Source of the DNA: Pyrinomonadaceae bacterium | Lineage (GTDB): Bacteria > Acidobacteriota > Blastocatellia > Pyrinomonadales > Pyrinomonadaceae | Direction: 5' to 3' | Assembly (NCBI GenBank): GCA_013817595.1 | Contig: JACDCK010000003.1 | Location: 1 to 33,248, forward strand | Length of the DNA: 33,248 nt | In this document: positions 7,425 to 14,721 of the stretch, piece after piece | Numbering within the stretch: the stretch's first letter is position 1 | Layout of the letters: each line of letters begins with the position of its first letter | Translations under genes and position numbers: made by a program | The notes under the pieces: model-generated | Told to the model about the DNA's origin: nothing | Seen by the model: only the letters and a program-made list of their open reading frames with translations | Database searches by the model: none

Positions 7425-8164
7425 TCTTCCAGTTCGCCATTTCTGCCGGCGAGTTCTTTGAGTTAATTCGACCGGCAGTACTCGTGCTCTCCGCGCTCGC
7501 ATCGATTTGGGTGCTGGTCAGTGCGCGGCGCCATCGCTTTCTCCATTACGTCGCAATCGGATGGGCTCTCGGAACGCTCTTCTTTCCACTAATCACACTT
7601 CCGCTCTACCTGATCGCGCGATTCATTCGTCAGCGAAGCGAACAGCCGACCCACGCCGGAGCCGAGGCGCGGAAAACATTCTCTTCTTCGCCCGCGCCGA
7701 GCAGGCGAATTGCCATACCGCTGGCTTACGCCGCGGTCGTCCTTTCCTTGATTGCCTTCTATCTCTACCGGGATCATCAGAGCGTTGATGGTCACCTGGC
7801 GCGCGCGGCCCAGGCAAAGCTCAGTGGAAAACGAGGCGGAACAATTGACGAATACCGCGCAGCGTTAAAGCTTGAGGACAACCCTCATACGAGAAAGCTG
7901 CTGGCAATCGAACTTGCCGATACTGGTGACTGGACCGGTGCGTTGTTCGAACTTCGAAAGGCGGAACAAGACGGCGAGACCGATGACCTAATGGCTTTTT
8001 ACATCGCCACTTTGCTTGATTCACTCAACCTGCCAAACCAGGCAACACTCGAATACCAAAAGTTCCTCGAAAGCAGGGTATGCACTCAACCGTTAGCGGA
8101 TAAGCGCTGTTCTGGGGCGAGTATACGAGTTCAAGCGGCGCAGGCTGCAAGTCGCCCCAGGTAG
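7421..8164 (+). CDS. Membrane protein with TPR-like tail, coupled to pyruvate kinase
   Basis: No family recognised. The start GTG at 7421 overlaps the pyk stop (GTGA); a longer in-frame extension to 7220 lies wholly inside pyk and is rejected. The protein is about 247 residues. Hydrophobic segments lie at about 17-36, 45-66 and 93-112, with a basic loop between the second and third (ARFIRQRSEQPTHAG). After residue 120 a soluble helical part (AKLSGKRGGTIDEYRAAL; TRKLLAIELADTGDWTGAL; FYIATLLDSLNLPNQATLEY) has the spacing of two to three degenerate tetratricopeptide repeats. It probably acts as a membrane scaffold. The link with pyruvate kinase is positional only. Confidence 0.72.
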   Translation: MIFQFAISAGEFFELIRPAVLVLSALASIWVLVSARRHRFLHYVAIGWALGTLFFPLITLPLYLIARFIRQRSEQPTHAGAEARKTFSSSPAPSRRIAIPLAYAAVVLSLIAFYLYRDHQSVDGHLARAAQAKLSGKRGGTIDEYRAALKLEDNPHTRKLLAIELADTGDWTGALFELRKAEQDGETDDLMAFYIATLLDSLNLPNQATLEYQKFLESRVCTQPLADKRCSGASIRVQAAQAASRPR

Positions 8165-8228
8165 GGTCGTTGGGAGGCTCGCTTTACGGCTAGTTCAGAG
8201 TGAGGTCGTTCTGTAAGAAATCGCGGAA

Positions 8229-9245
8229 TTACTCCACGCGTATCATCTCACCAACAGTTTCTTTCTTTTCCTTCTCTGCAGCCATCTGCGCAGGTGTCTT
8301 CTGAGGATCCCGCCAGTTGTCGAGAATGCCAACCTGGTGAACGCATTGGAGTGTGCAGGCCGGCGCACACCACTTTTCAGTGTTGTACTCCCGATCGAAA
8401 TCTTCCATCGTGTACTCCTCGAGCGGGATACCGGGATAGCCTCGCTGTTGCGAGCACCAATGGACCAGACCTTCTTCGCAAATGTAAAGATAGCGTGCGC
8501 CGGCGCGGCAACGCCAGTTGTAAGGCTTGCCTTCGGCAATGCTGTCCTGAAACCAATTCAGCCGAGCGTGGTCTCTGTTGCCGAGTTTCTTTACCTGCTG
8601 GAAAATGTCTTTTTCTTTGGGTGTGAGTGGCTTCAGAGTTCCATCGTTATTATGAATTACGCCCACCGTGGTTGAGAATCCCATCTCCACAGCGCGGCGC
8701 GCAACGATGAGTGCGTCCTCGGGATTCTTAATGCCTCCACCGATTACAGAATTGATGTTGACGTGAAAGTCCGCATATTCAGACAGATAGCCCAGTTTCT
8801 TATCCAGCACTCGCAGGCTCTTTCGCGAAACCTCATCCGGATCGACGTTGTCGATACTTATCTGAAGGTACTCAAGTCCCGCTTTGTTTAGTCTCTTGAT
8901 TCGTTCCGGAGTGAAGTAGTAGCCATTCGAGATCAATCCTGCAATCATTCCCCGAAGCCGAATGTGATGCACAATCTCGTCGAGATTAGGGTGCATCATG
9001 GGCTCACCGCCAGAGATCGTGATGATCGAAGTGCCCAGTGCAGCTAGCTTGTCGACGCGGCGTTTGATTACGTCCACAGGTATAGGCGACGATGAGTGAT
9101 CGTACTCATTACAATAACCGCACGCCAGGTTGCACCTGCGCATGGGAATGAGGTGAGCGAGAACTGGATGACGGCTCGAGAGCAGACCCCTGCTAATAAA
9201 GCTTGCCTCGCGCAGTTTAAGCTTAAGAAACTTGGTTTTTCTCAT
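8229..9245 (-). CDS. Radical SAM protein with SPASM-like cysteine-rich C-terminus
   Basis: S-adenosylmethionine radical enzyme of unknown substrate. Start at ATG 9245 (MRKTKFLK); the in-frame extension to 9386 runs over a hairpin terminator and is rejected. The protein has 338 residues. The 4Fe-4S motif C38-x3-C42-x2-C45 sits in [10 protein letters not shown], followed by the SAM-binding SGGEP at 78-82 and QISID further on. The C-terminal third holds six more cysteines (about 246, 256, 264, 293, 297, 301), including [10 protein letters not shown]. This suggests an auxiliary cluster as in SPASM/Twitch maturases or modifying enzymes. It is not HpnH-like around the first motif. No precursor peptide was found beside it. 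The gene stands alone, separated by a terminator from the upstream cluster. Confidence 0.87.
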   Translation of the reverse strand: MRKTKFLKLKLREASFISRGLLSSRHPVLAHLIPMRRCNLACGYCNEYDHSSSPIPVDVIKRRVDKLAALGTSIITISGGEPMMHPNLDEIVHHIRLRGMIAGLISNGYYFTPERIKRLNKAGLEYLQISIDNVDPDEVSRKSLRVLDKKLGYLSEYADFHVNINSVIGGGIKNPEDALIVARRAVEMGFSTTVGVIHNNDGTLKPLTPKEKDIFQQVKKLGNRDHARLNWFQDSIAEGKPYNWRCRAGARYLYICEEGLVHWCSQQRGYPGIPLEEYTMEDFDREYNTEKWCAPACTLQCVHQVGILDNWRDPQKTPAQMAAEKEKKETVGEMIRVE

Positions 9246-9370
9246 CTTCCGGGCGTGCCTAAGGTGAGGCACATCGGACACAACCAACGACGGACTACGG
9301 AATAGAACTTGAAGAATATGCGACGAGGGCTGCGCATGGCAAGCGGTCTCACACTCGAAACCAAAGAGTA

Positions 9371-9402
9371 AAGGGGCTCTAGTCATTCACGACAGAGCCC
9401 CT
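9371..9402 (-). terminator. Intrinsic terminator after the LolA-like gene
   Basis: Perfect 9-bp stem AGGGGCTCT/AGAGCCCCT (9372-9380 with 9394-9402) with a 13-base loop. On the minus strand it is followed by TTACTCTTT. It closes the Lol-like cluster and separates it from the radical SAM gene. Confidence 0.65.
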
Positions 9403-9429
9403 CAGGCCTTAAGCCTCTGCGATTTGATC

Positions 9430-10128
9430 CTAACCTTTTACAATTCTGACGTTCGAATCGAGCTTGACGTTAAACTCGTCGCCTGAGATCCTCGCGTTCT
9501 TTTCCATCCCAGTCAGGCGCATCGTTGTCGCGTCGTCATTCTTTTCGACAATCTTTGTCTGCACCGGCATGCCCGAAGAATCAACCCAGATCTCAGCATA
9601 TTTAAAGCTCGCGTTACTCTTGGGCACCAGCTTCAGGTGAATCGTACTAATACCACCCCAGAGGGTTTCCTCGCGTACGTCCTGCAGGGGCTGGAACCGA
9701 GCCTCAAGCTGTTGCCTAGACATGTACATCATTTCCAGGATTCCGCCGGCCTTATTCCGATTCGATTTCGAGTTGCCGACATACGCCATATTGAGGCGTG
9801 GCCGAAAAAGAGTGTACTTTCCATTATTAACCGCGAGAATCTCATGCTGTGGGCTGCGCCACTCGATTCGCACAGCTGCTTCCCGGCCACTCGACGGCAT
9901 GTACACGACAGTTCCGTTGTACCGCTCGGCATCTCTAAGTTGAGCGTTGTATTTCTCCATGCTAATTCCCGCACGAAGGGATTTCAGGCTTTGCCGATTG
10001 CGCTCCATTCGGTTCAGCACCGAGCTCACGAGGCCGGCACTCTGCCCGTATACCTCTCCAGAGGAACCAGGGGTTAGGGCGGCTACCACAAGCAGAATCG
10101 CGAGAACTAGGGGAACAAATCTCTTCAT
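9430..10128 (-). CDS. LolA-like outer-membrane lipoprotein-sorting protein
   Basis: Exported periplasmic protein of the LolA/LppX superfamily, which carries lipid-modified proteins or lipids in a half-barrel. The 232 residues start with a signal peptide (about 1-29, core VPLVLAILLVVAAL, cleavage near YGQS). The fold signature follows: a helix (VLNRMERNRQSLKSLRAGI), then strands in MEKYNAQ and GTVVYMPS, VRIEWRSPQHEILAVNNGKYTLFRP, and a late IHLKLVPK strand with AEIWVDSSGMPVQTKIVEKN. An AGGAG lies 7 bases before the ATG. It sits downstream of a small membrane protein, a LolD-like ATPase and a lipoprotein. Cargo is unknown; classical LolA identity is not certain. Confidence 0.82.
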   Translation of the reverse strand: MKRFVPLVLAILLVVAALTPGSSGEVYGQSAGLVSSVLNRMERNRQSLKSLRAGISMEKYNAQLRDAERYNGTVVYMPSSGREAAVRIEWRSPQHEILAVNNGKYTLFRPRLNMAYVGNSKSNRNKAGGILEMMYMSRQQLEARFQPLQDVREETLWGGISTIHLKLVPKSNASFKYAEIWVDSSGMPVQTKIVEKNDDATTMRLTGMEKNARISGDEFNVKLDSNVRIVKG

Positions 10129-10145
10129 AAGAACTCCTAAATAAT

Positions 10146-10162
10146 GACTCCTCTCGGGAGTC
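10146..10162 (-). terminator. Small hairpin before the LolA-like gene
   Basis: GACTCC/GGAGTC with a 5-base loop, followed on the minus strand by ATTATTT and then the ribosome site of the LolA-like gene. It could attenuate read-through from upstream. Weak. Confidence 0.3.
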
Positions 10163-10191
10163 TGGAAAAACCTGGCGATTATAGGGGATGA

Positions 10192-10500
10192 TTAACGTAT
10201 GTCAACCTGATAGCCGACCGTCTTCCCGTCCTTATCCAGGACTTTTCGTACCGCGACAATCTGGGCGTCGCGTCCGCTAAGGGTTCGTACGCGCTGCTCC
10301 AAATGCGACCTATCTAATTCATTATCAACAACTTCCGTGCCAAGCAGCACTGTCGTTGGCGCCGGGGTTTGATGCCCGCGGGCGGCCCGCCGTTCGCTGC
10401 CTTCAAACCAGCTTTTTGGCGTCAAAAAAATAAATACCAAGATCAGGACACATAAGATATCCCACTGCCACGTATTCCTGGCATAGTTCCAAAGGAACAT
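10192..10500 (-). CDS. Small single-span membrane protein in the Lol-like cluster
   Basis: Unrecognised protein of 102 residues from the ATG at 10500 (MFLWNYARNTWQWD). A TTG start at 10557 would add 19 residues, but neither start has a good ribosome site. The sequence shows a short aromatic N-terminus, one membrane helix (about 14-28, ILCVLILVFIFLTP), then a soluble tail with a Thr/Pro hinge (QTPAPTTVLLG). The tail closes with a compact charged domain containing LDRSHLEQRVRTLSGRD and DKDGKTVGYQVDI. The topology, a short anchor with a small extracytoplasmic domain, recalls ExbD-type or accessory subunits but lacks their motifs. Its place between the LolD-like ATPase and the LolA-like protein suggests a role with them. 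Confidence 0.7.
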   Translation of the reverse strand: MFLWNYARNTWQWDILCVLILVFIFLTPKSWFEGSERRAARGHQTPAPTTVLLGTEVVDNELDRSHLEQRVRTLSGRDAQIVAVRKVLDKDGKTVGYQVDIR

Positions 10501-10628
10501 CTTCTTGATTGTGCTGAGCAAAACGCCTCTGATGCTTTCCGGTGCGGATCCTAGCAAGTGCCACGCCTGGCCGGCAGAATGACCTCCACAAGTCTACCCT
10601 GCTGCCAATTCCGTGTAAATAAGCCTAA

Positions 10629-11321
10629 TTACATTTGGACGCTCAAGGCCGGCTCCACAATGTGACCGTCGCGCATTTGCACTATTCGTCGGCACATTGC
10701 TGCGGCTTCGGGGTTGTGAGTGATCATGACGATGGTTTGGTTAAATCGGTAATTCAGCTCCTGAAACATGTTGAGTACGAGGGTTGAATTCTCAGAGTCC
10801 AGATTTCCCGTGGGTTCGTCAGCTAAAACGATAGCCGGTCGGGTTACGACTGCCCGCGCCAGGGCCACCCGCTGCTGCTCGCCTCCAGAAAGCTCAAGAG
10901 GCTTGTGATGAAGTTTGTCTTCGAGTCCCAGCAGGCGCAGAACTTCGCGACGCCGTCCGGAATCGTCTCCTCCGTTTCCGTGAATCCGTTCAGCGAGTCG
11001 CAAATTCCCTTCCGCTGTTAACGTTGGGAAAAGATTGAAACGTTGAAAGACAAATCCGATCTTTCTTCGCCGAATATCCGTGCGCTTGGCATCGGTGGCC
11101 GCAGTGAGGTCTTCACCGTCAACGAGGATCCTGCCGCTCGTGGGAGTCAGCAGTCCTCCAAGCAAGTGCAGCATCGTGGATTTGCCACACCCGGAAGGCC
11201 CCATAATGGCCACGAACTCACCTTCCTTTACGTGCAGAGACACACCACGTAATGCGGGAACGTCGACCTTGCCAACCCGATAGACCTTAACAAGGTTCTC
11301 AGCTTGTAGAATCGTTCGCAT
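10629..11321 (-). CDS. LolD/MacB-type ABC transporter ATPase
   Basis: ATP-binding subunit of the MacB/LolD/FtsE-like ABC group, which drives extraction or mechanotransmission of envelope substrates. The 230 residues contain Walker [10 protein letters not shown] (41-49), the Q-loop [11 protein letters not shown], the signature LSGGEQQR (143-150), Walker B IVLADE (163-168) with EPTGNLDS, and the switch histidine in MITHN. Length and motifs fit this group well. No FtsX/LolCE-type permease is encoded on either side within the window, which is unusual because this ATPase class needs one. The flanking genes encode a lipoprotein and two envelope proteins, so a lipoprotein-trafficking role is plausible. 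Confidence 0.92.
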   Translation of the reverse strand: MRTILQAENLVKVYRVGKVDVPALRGVSLHVKEGEFVAIMGPSGCGKSTMLHLLGGLLTPTSGRILVDGEDLTAATDAKRTDIRRRKIGFVFQRFNLFPTLTAEGNLRLAERIHGNGGDDSGRRREVLRLLGLEDKLHHKPLELSGGEQQRVALARAVVTRPAIVLADEPTGNLDSENSTLVLNMFQELNYRFNQTIVMITHNPEAAAMCRRIVQMRDGHIVEPALSVQM

Positions 11322-11480
11322 TAAGAATTAAGCAGAATCCGGGGGCACTCACCACTCAACAAGGCCTTGTCGCATGCGAGTGCGAAGTTAACGTACGACT
11401 AAATGGAAGGCGGATGCCCGACGATTTAGGTGTCAGATCTTAATACAATCCGCCGCCTATATCTAGCATCCGGCTATCCG

Positions 11481-12548
11481 TTACTGACTAACTTTGGCTC
11501 TCTTGTTTTGCGGAGCGTCGAGATCAACTTCAGGAAGTTGCCACCTGTTCTCAAGAACAAAAGCCTCTGGTCGATACTCACGGTCAATGTCCATTGAACC
11601 TGGAGCCTGATAAGAAATGCTCAGTCTGTACTGGTCATGCGGTCGCGTGATATCGATACGCGAAGGTAGCTTGCGCCCGTCCGGTCCGACGGCCTTATCG
11701 TCCCAGTAAGCGATGTCGGTGATTAACAGTCCCCGGTCGTCATACGTTTGCAGCCTGGCCAGACGAATTCCTCCCACCCTATCAAACCAGAACCGGCGCA
11801 GCAAACGCATCTCGTCCGCCGAGGTGGGCGAGAACTCTTCCAACAAATAATAGCCACGGACTACCCGAGATCCCTTCTTTGCCCGCGGCCTGGTGTCTGG
11901 TTCCTCCTGAAAAAACTCGCTTTGCGAATAGACTAAACCTGGTTCGCTCCCAACGGGGCTAATCATGAACGCCTCAGTCAGGTGCTGCGGACGGAGATTC
12001 GACAGAGTGCTGACTGTCTCCTTTTCGCTCATTACCTTCTTCTTATTCTTGACGGCTTCGCTGCCACCTCCGTTGAGCTCGAGCTTCTCGTAGATCGCCT
12101 TGTTAGTGCCTTTCACGAAACGACGGTATTTGTCATCGCCTTGTAGCACCGCAACGCGAAAGCTCTCACCGTCTGAGGTCATTTGGGCAATGTCGGTCGC
12201 AATGAAGGGCACCTGAATTATCAGGTAAACCTTTCCAGGGCGCTGAAGCGTAATCGTTCCATCGGCCTGCCGATATTTCTCCGCGATTCCTACATCTGCG
12301 AAAGAGGTGTCCTCGAATTGAATATCAACTTTTCCGCGAATTGATTTCACGGCAGCCAGCCTGTTCACTTCAGAGATCAGTTGAGCTCTGTTTGTCTCCA
12401 CTAGCGGAGTGAGCATCGGTGGCACCTGCACCTGTTTGCGGGTACCAAAAAGGCCGCAGCCGCTCATGGACAACAACCCTGTCAGTAGTGGAAGAAGGAC
12501 AAGAGGCCGGGAGAGCAAGCGACGGGGACTAGAATATGAATTGACCAT
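11481..12548 (-). CDS. Outer-membrane-type lipoprotein with LolA/LolB-like fold
   Basis: Exported lipoprotein of about 355 residues from the ATG at 12548. A basic N-terminus and hydrophobic core (PLVLLPLLTGLL) lead to the lipobox SMSGC, with Cys31 the lipidated residue; the next residues are GLF, without an Asp at +2. The middle (VKSIRGKVDIQFEDTS; ITLQRPGKVYLIIQVP; FRVAVLQGDDKYRRF) has the strand pattern of LolB/DUF4292-like lipoproteins that bind acyl chains. The C-terminal half has a long strand-rich stretch including RFWFDRVGGIRLARLQTYDD and PSRIDITRPHDQYRL. It leads a minus-strand cluster with an ABC ATPase and a LolA-like protein, and could act as the receptor end of that route. Function inferred from fold and context. 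Confidence 0.78.
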   Translation of the reverse strand: MVNSYSSPRRLLSRPLVLLPLLTGLLSMSGCGLFGTRKQVQVPPMLTPLVETNRAQLISEVNRLAAVKSIRGKVDIQFEDTSFADVGIAEKYRQADGTITLQRPGKVYLIIQVPFIATDIAQMTSDGESFRVAVLQGDDKYRRFVKGTNKAIYEKLELNGGGSEAVKNKKKVMSEKETVSTLSNLRPQHLTEAFMISPVGSEPGLVYSQSEFFQEEPDTRPRAKKGSRVVRGYYLLEEFSPTSADEMRLLRRFWFDRVGGIRLARLQTYDDRGLLITDIAYWDDKAVGPDGRKLPSRIDITRPHDQYRLSISYQAPGSMDIDREYRPEAFVLENRWQLPEVDLDAPQNKRAKVSQ

Positions 12549-12751
12549 CAAGTGGCTCTTAGAAATACCTCTGTAGGGCTTTCCGACAAGTCTGAAATCA
12601 GGAGTTCAACCTAACAAACCCATTTTTCATTGTCAACGCCGGGCTTTTTGGTTGCAGCGAAGCGACGACTGCAAGATTATTAGCACGGTCGACGCAGTCA
12701 TTTTATCGCTAAGACGGGTACAGAGTGTCGTCGGCCCCAGCCATAAACGTT

Positions 12752-13180
12752 CTAATCGAGCACCAGCGCTGGCTTGCTAAATCTGTGCCGCAGCCTATTT
12801 ATCGCCTGGAGAATCTTGGGGCGACTGACCAGCCAATGTTCAAGTCGCGGTTTGCCGGGGAAATCCAACAACATTACTCCTAACAAAATGGTTAGAATGC
12901 CTTGTCCTGGCACTCCGGGAAGGGACAGCAAAATGCCAACTACGACCAGTACGACGCCCAATAGATTTTTTCCCATGATAGCCAGGCCACGAATTATCGG
13001 CGGGCGGTTGGCCAGAAATTTTCGGTCATGTGATCTTTTGAAATATGTAGCCGGCAATTTGACGAGAACTAGTGAAACAATTGCGAGATTTGCGGCAAAG
13101 GTGGGCACAAAAATAAGGAGCCAGAGGAGCGCCCCTCGTAAAGTTATTGAACTAAAAAAGCCTGTTACCCACTCAAACAT
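12752..13180 (-). CDS. PGPGW-type inner membrane protein
   Basis: Small membrane protein of 142 residues of the putative transmembrane PGPGW family, whose function is unknown. Two hydrophobic parts are visible: about 15-40 (GALLWLLIFVPTFAANLAIVSLVLV) and about 70-102, with the family-like turn SLPGVPGQGILTILLGVMLLDFPGK. A basic tail follows (RPKILQAINRLRHRF). The ribosome site AAGGAAG lies 4 bases before the ATG, so the start is firm. It is downstream of a degraded oxidase gene on the same strand. Confidence 0.82.
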   Translation of the reverse strand: MFEWVTGFFSSITLRGALLWLLIFVPTFAANLAIVSLVLVKLPATYFKRSHDRKFLANRPPIIRGLAIMGKNLLGVVLVVVGILLSLPGVPGQGILTILLGVMLLDFPGKPRLEHWLVSRPKILQAINRLRHRFSKPALVLD

Positions 13181-13282
13181 TTGTCTTCCTTATTAATAAG
13201 TGCCTCTCAAGTCTCGCCGAGCCGCCAGCAGTGCGCCGAAGAGTTCGTTTACGACCTCCTGGCTTTAGACGTTGCAGTTCGA

Positions 13283-13420
13283 TCAGCATGGAAACTTCTC
13301 TTTCACTGCATCCTGTCCGTAAGGTTCGACTCGCTCGGGATCGACCAAGAGATGCTCTTTCCCGACTATCTCGCTCAGACTAGCAAGCACGCCGCTGTGG
13401 GAGGCTGATGTACGCGCGCG
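13283..13420 (-). pseudogene. Remnant: N-terminus of a GlcD-like FAD-linked oxidase
   Basis: The frame ending at 13283 reads GVLASLSEIVGKEHLLVDPE and then RVEPYGQDAVKEKFPC before a stop. This is the start of the FAD-linked oxidase (glycolate oxidase GlcD/DLD) family, where an Ile-Val-Gly segment and Asp-Pro lead to Tyr-x-x-Asp. The next residues should enter the FAD-binding domain (a Pro-rich PPEVVVFP-type strand) and about 420 further residues, but translation stops and the PGPGW gene follows. No FAD-domain motif is found in any frame downstream. The frame upstream (to 13696) has no recognisable similarity. I read it as a truncated relic. Confidence 0.6.
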
Positions 13421-13791
13421 CACGCGGGGCATTTCCAGGTAAGGGTTCATGGTCGCAAGAATTCTATCACCTGGGATAACGGCTTCCAGCATCGCGAGAA
13501 CATTGGAGCGGACGCACAGTCTGTTTTTGGATTGCGGCGCCTTGTCGCCCATTCGATAATCGTTGTCTAGCACTTCGTAGTTGGCGGTTTCTTGATATCC
13601 CCTCTGGCTTGGGATGGGGTAAAGCGGCGACGAGATGCCGCAGTCCAAAGTCCTTACGCACGGCAGGCTTAGTCTTTCAGCGACGTTTGCCGCCAAGTGG
13701 TCGACAGGAGTTGCAAATTGTAGTCAGACTGGTAGTGAGGCGCTGGTAGAGGGCAAGGAAACGCGTCTTTAGATCGAGTCTATCGGCTACG
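13421..13791. other. Stretch without a supported gene
   Basis: A minus-strand frame continues open to 13696 in phase with the oxidase relic, but its composition (clusters of Arg, Ser, Cys) and the lack of a ribosome site argue against coding. Nothing else is recognised here. Confidence 0.4.
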
Positions 13792-13823
13792 AGAGAGTGA
13801 GCGGCCTCTGTTGCGCACTCTCT
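13792..13823 (-). terminator. Hairpin at the end of the metallothionein-like gene
   Basis: AGAGAGTG/CACTCTCT arms (13792-13799 and 13816-13823) begin within the stop codon region of the small cysteine-rich gene. No T-tract follows, so it may protect the 3' end rather than terminate by itself. Confidence 0.35.
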
Positions 13824-13977
13824 AGCGACAGCCGTCGTGCTCGCAACTGCATCCTATCTCCATGACACCCGACTTCTCCGCATTCTCGCAGTACTCGCCG
13901 CAATACTTGCTGCCTTCTTCGCGCGGACAATCGCATGCCGGGTGCGCACACTTATTTTTATCCTGGTTCTCAGCCAT
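13822..13977 (-). CDS. Metallothionein-like cysteine-rich small protein
   Basis: A 51-residue protein found by direct reading. It begins MAENQDKNKCAHPACDC and has eight cysteines (10, 15, 17, 26, 30, 43, 45, 50) and two histidines. The pattern C-x4-C-x-C ... YC-x3-C ... GCSCEHDGC matches prokaryotic metallothioneins (SmtA/BmtA type), which have a YC-x2/3-C zinc knuckle and a Gly-Cys-rich end. Such proteins bind zinc, cadmium or copper in the cytoplasm. A strong ribosome site, AAGGAG, lies 8 bases before the ATG, and a good promoter lies just upstream, so this is very likely a real monocistronic gene. A CDF-family metal exporter is encoded about 2.5 kb away on the same strand. Confidence 0.85.
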   Translation of the reverse strand: MAENQDKNKCAHPACDCPREEGSKYCGEYCENAEKSGVMEIGCSCEHDGCR

Positions 13978-14018
13978 GTGAATTGCTCCTTGATCCGGTA
14001 AGTTGTCGTGCCTCCTTC

Positions 14019-14047
14019 ATCCTAGAACTGACCGATTTCGTCGTCAA
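14019..14047 (-). promoter_or_regulatory. Promoter of the metallothionein-like gene
   Basis: On the minus strand TTGACG (14042-14047) and TAGGAT (14019-14024) are spaced 17 bases apart, giving a leader of about 35 bases. No SmtB-type operator palindrome is obvious. Confidence 0.5.
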
Positions 14048-14064
14048 GCACAAGCGGTGATGGG

Positions 14065-14646
14065 CTAGGGGCTCTGACGCACAATAATAGTTCGCTGTCG
14101 CTCGCCTAAACTTAAAACCATTGGTCGGTCCAACTGAATCGGATGCTCTTCTCCGTCAATGCTGATTATGAGGTTGGCGGGCTTCGCCGCCATTTCCACT
14201 CCGGTCATTCCCGGAGACAGTCGTGGCAGCAGGTTGGTGGCGACGATTCGCCAGCTTGTGGGAGCACATCTGATGCGAATGCCCGGCGTGTCAGTTTCGA
14301 CAGATTCGTTCATCAGCACCTCATCAGCCTTGAATATACCTTCACCGCAACGAACACCAGAACTATCGTAGAAAGTTACCAGTCCGGAAGCATAACTGTA
14401 GGGCAGTGGACCAACATTTTTAATCACGAGCCGAATGTTCGTCACGGGAGTGTCGGGTGCTCCCTGCAAAGCCGTGGTGCGCAAGGTTCCCTCCAGCGCG
14501 GGAGTGCCCCTGCCATCCAACGCGCCAGCCGCCTGGGTCAGCGCTACCGCCTGCTCCCCAGTGCTTGGCACGGACTGTTGTGCTGAGACAGAAAGCACAC
14601 TAAGTGAAAGCACCAAACCGCAGATCGCGATCATTCTAATTCTCAC
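14065..14646 (-). CDS. Secreted protein of unknown function
   Basis: Start GTG at 14646 (VRIRMIAICGL), because AAGGAG lies 7 bases upstream; the in-frame ATG at 14706 has no ribosome site and would prefix a polar stretch to the signal peptide. The protein is 193 residues. A signal peptide (core AICGLVLSLSVLSV, cleavage near SAQQ) leads to a strand-rich domain. Segments such as NIRLVIKNVGPLPYSYASGL, VTFYDSSGVRCGEGIFKADE and ANLIISIDGEEHPIQLDRP look like an immunoglobulin-like beta sandwich. There are two cysteines in the mature part. It follows the LarA homologue by 75 bases and may share its transcript. No function is assigned. Confidence 0.72.
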   Translation of the reverse strand: MRIRMIAICGLVLSLSVLSVSAQQSVPSTGEQAVALTQAAGALDGRGTPALEGTLRTTALQGAPDTPVTNIRLVIKNVGPLPYSYASGLVTFYDSSGVRCGEGIFKADEVLMNESVETDTPGIRIRCAPTSWRIVATNLLPRLSPGMTGVEMAAKPANLIISIDGEEHPIQLDRPMVLSLGERQRTIIVRQSP

Positions 14647-14721
14647 GTCTAATCTCCTTGTTGGTTTATCAGGTGAGCTGAATTCTAGTGCGGATCCTGG
14701 AGACAATCAATGATTATGAAA

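Noticed and set aside
9246-9386. N-terminal extension of the radical SAM protein
   Set aside because: It would start inside the terminator hairpin at 9371-9402 and adds residues unlike the family.
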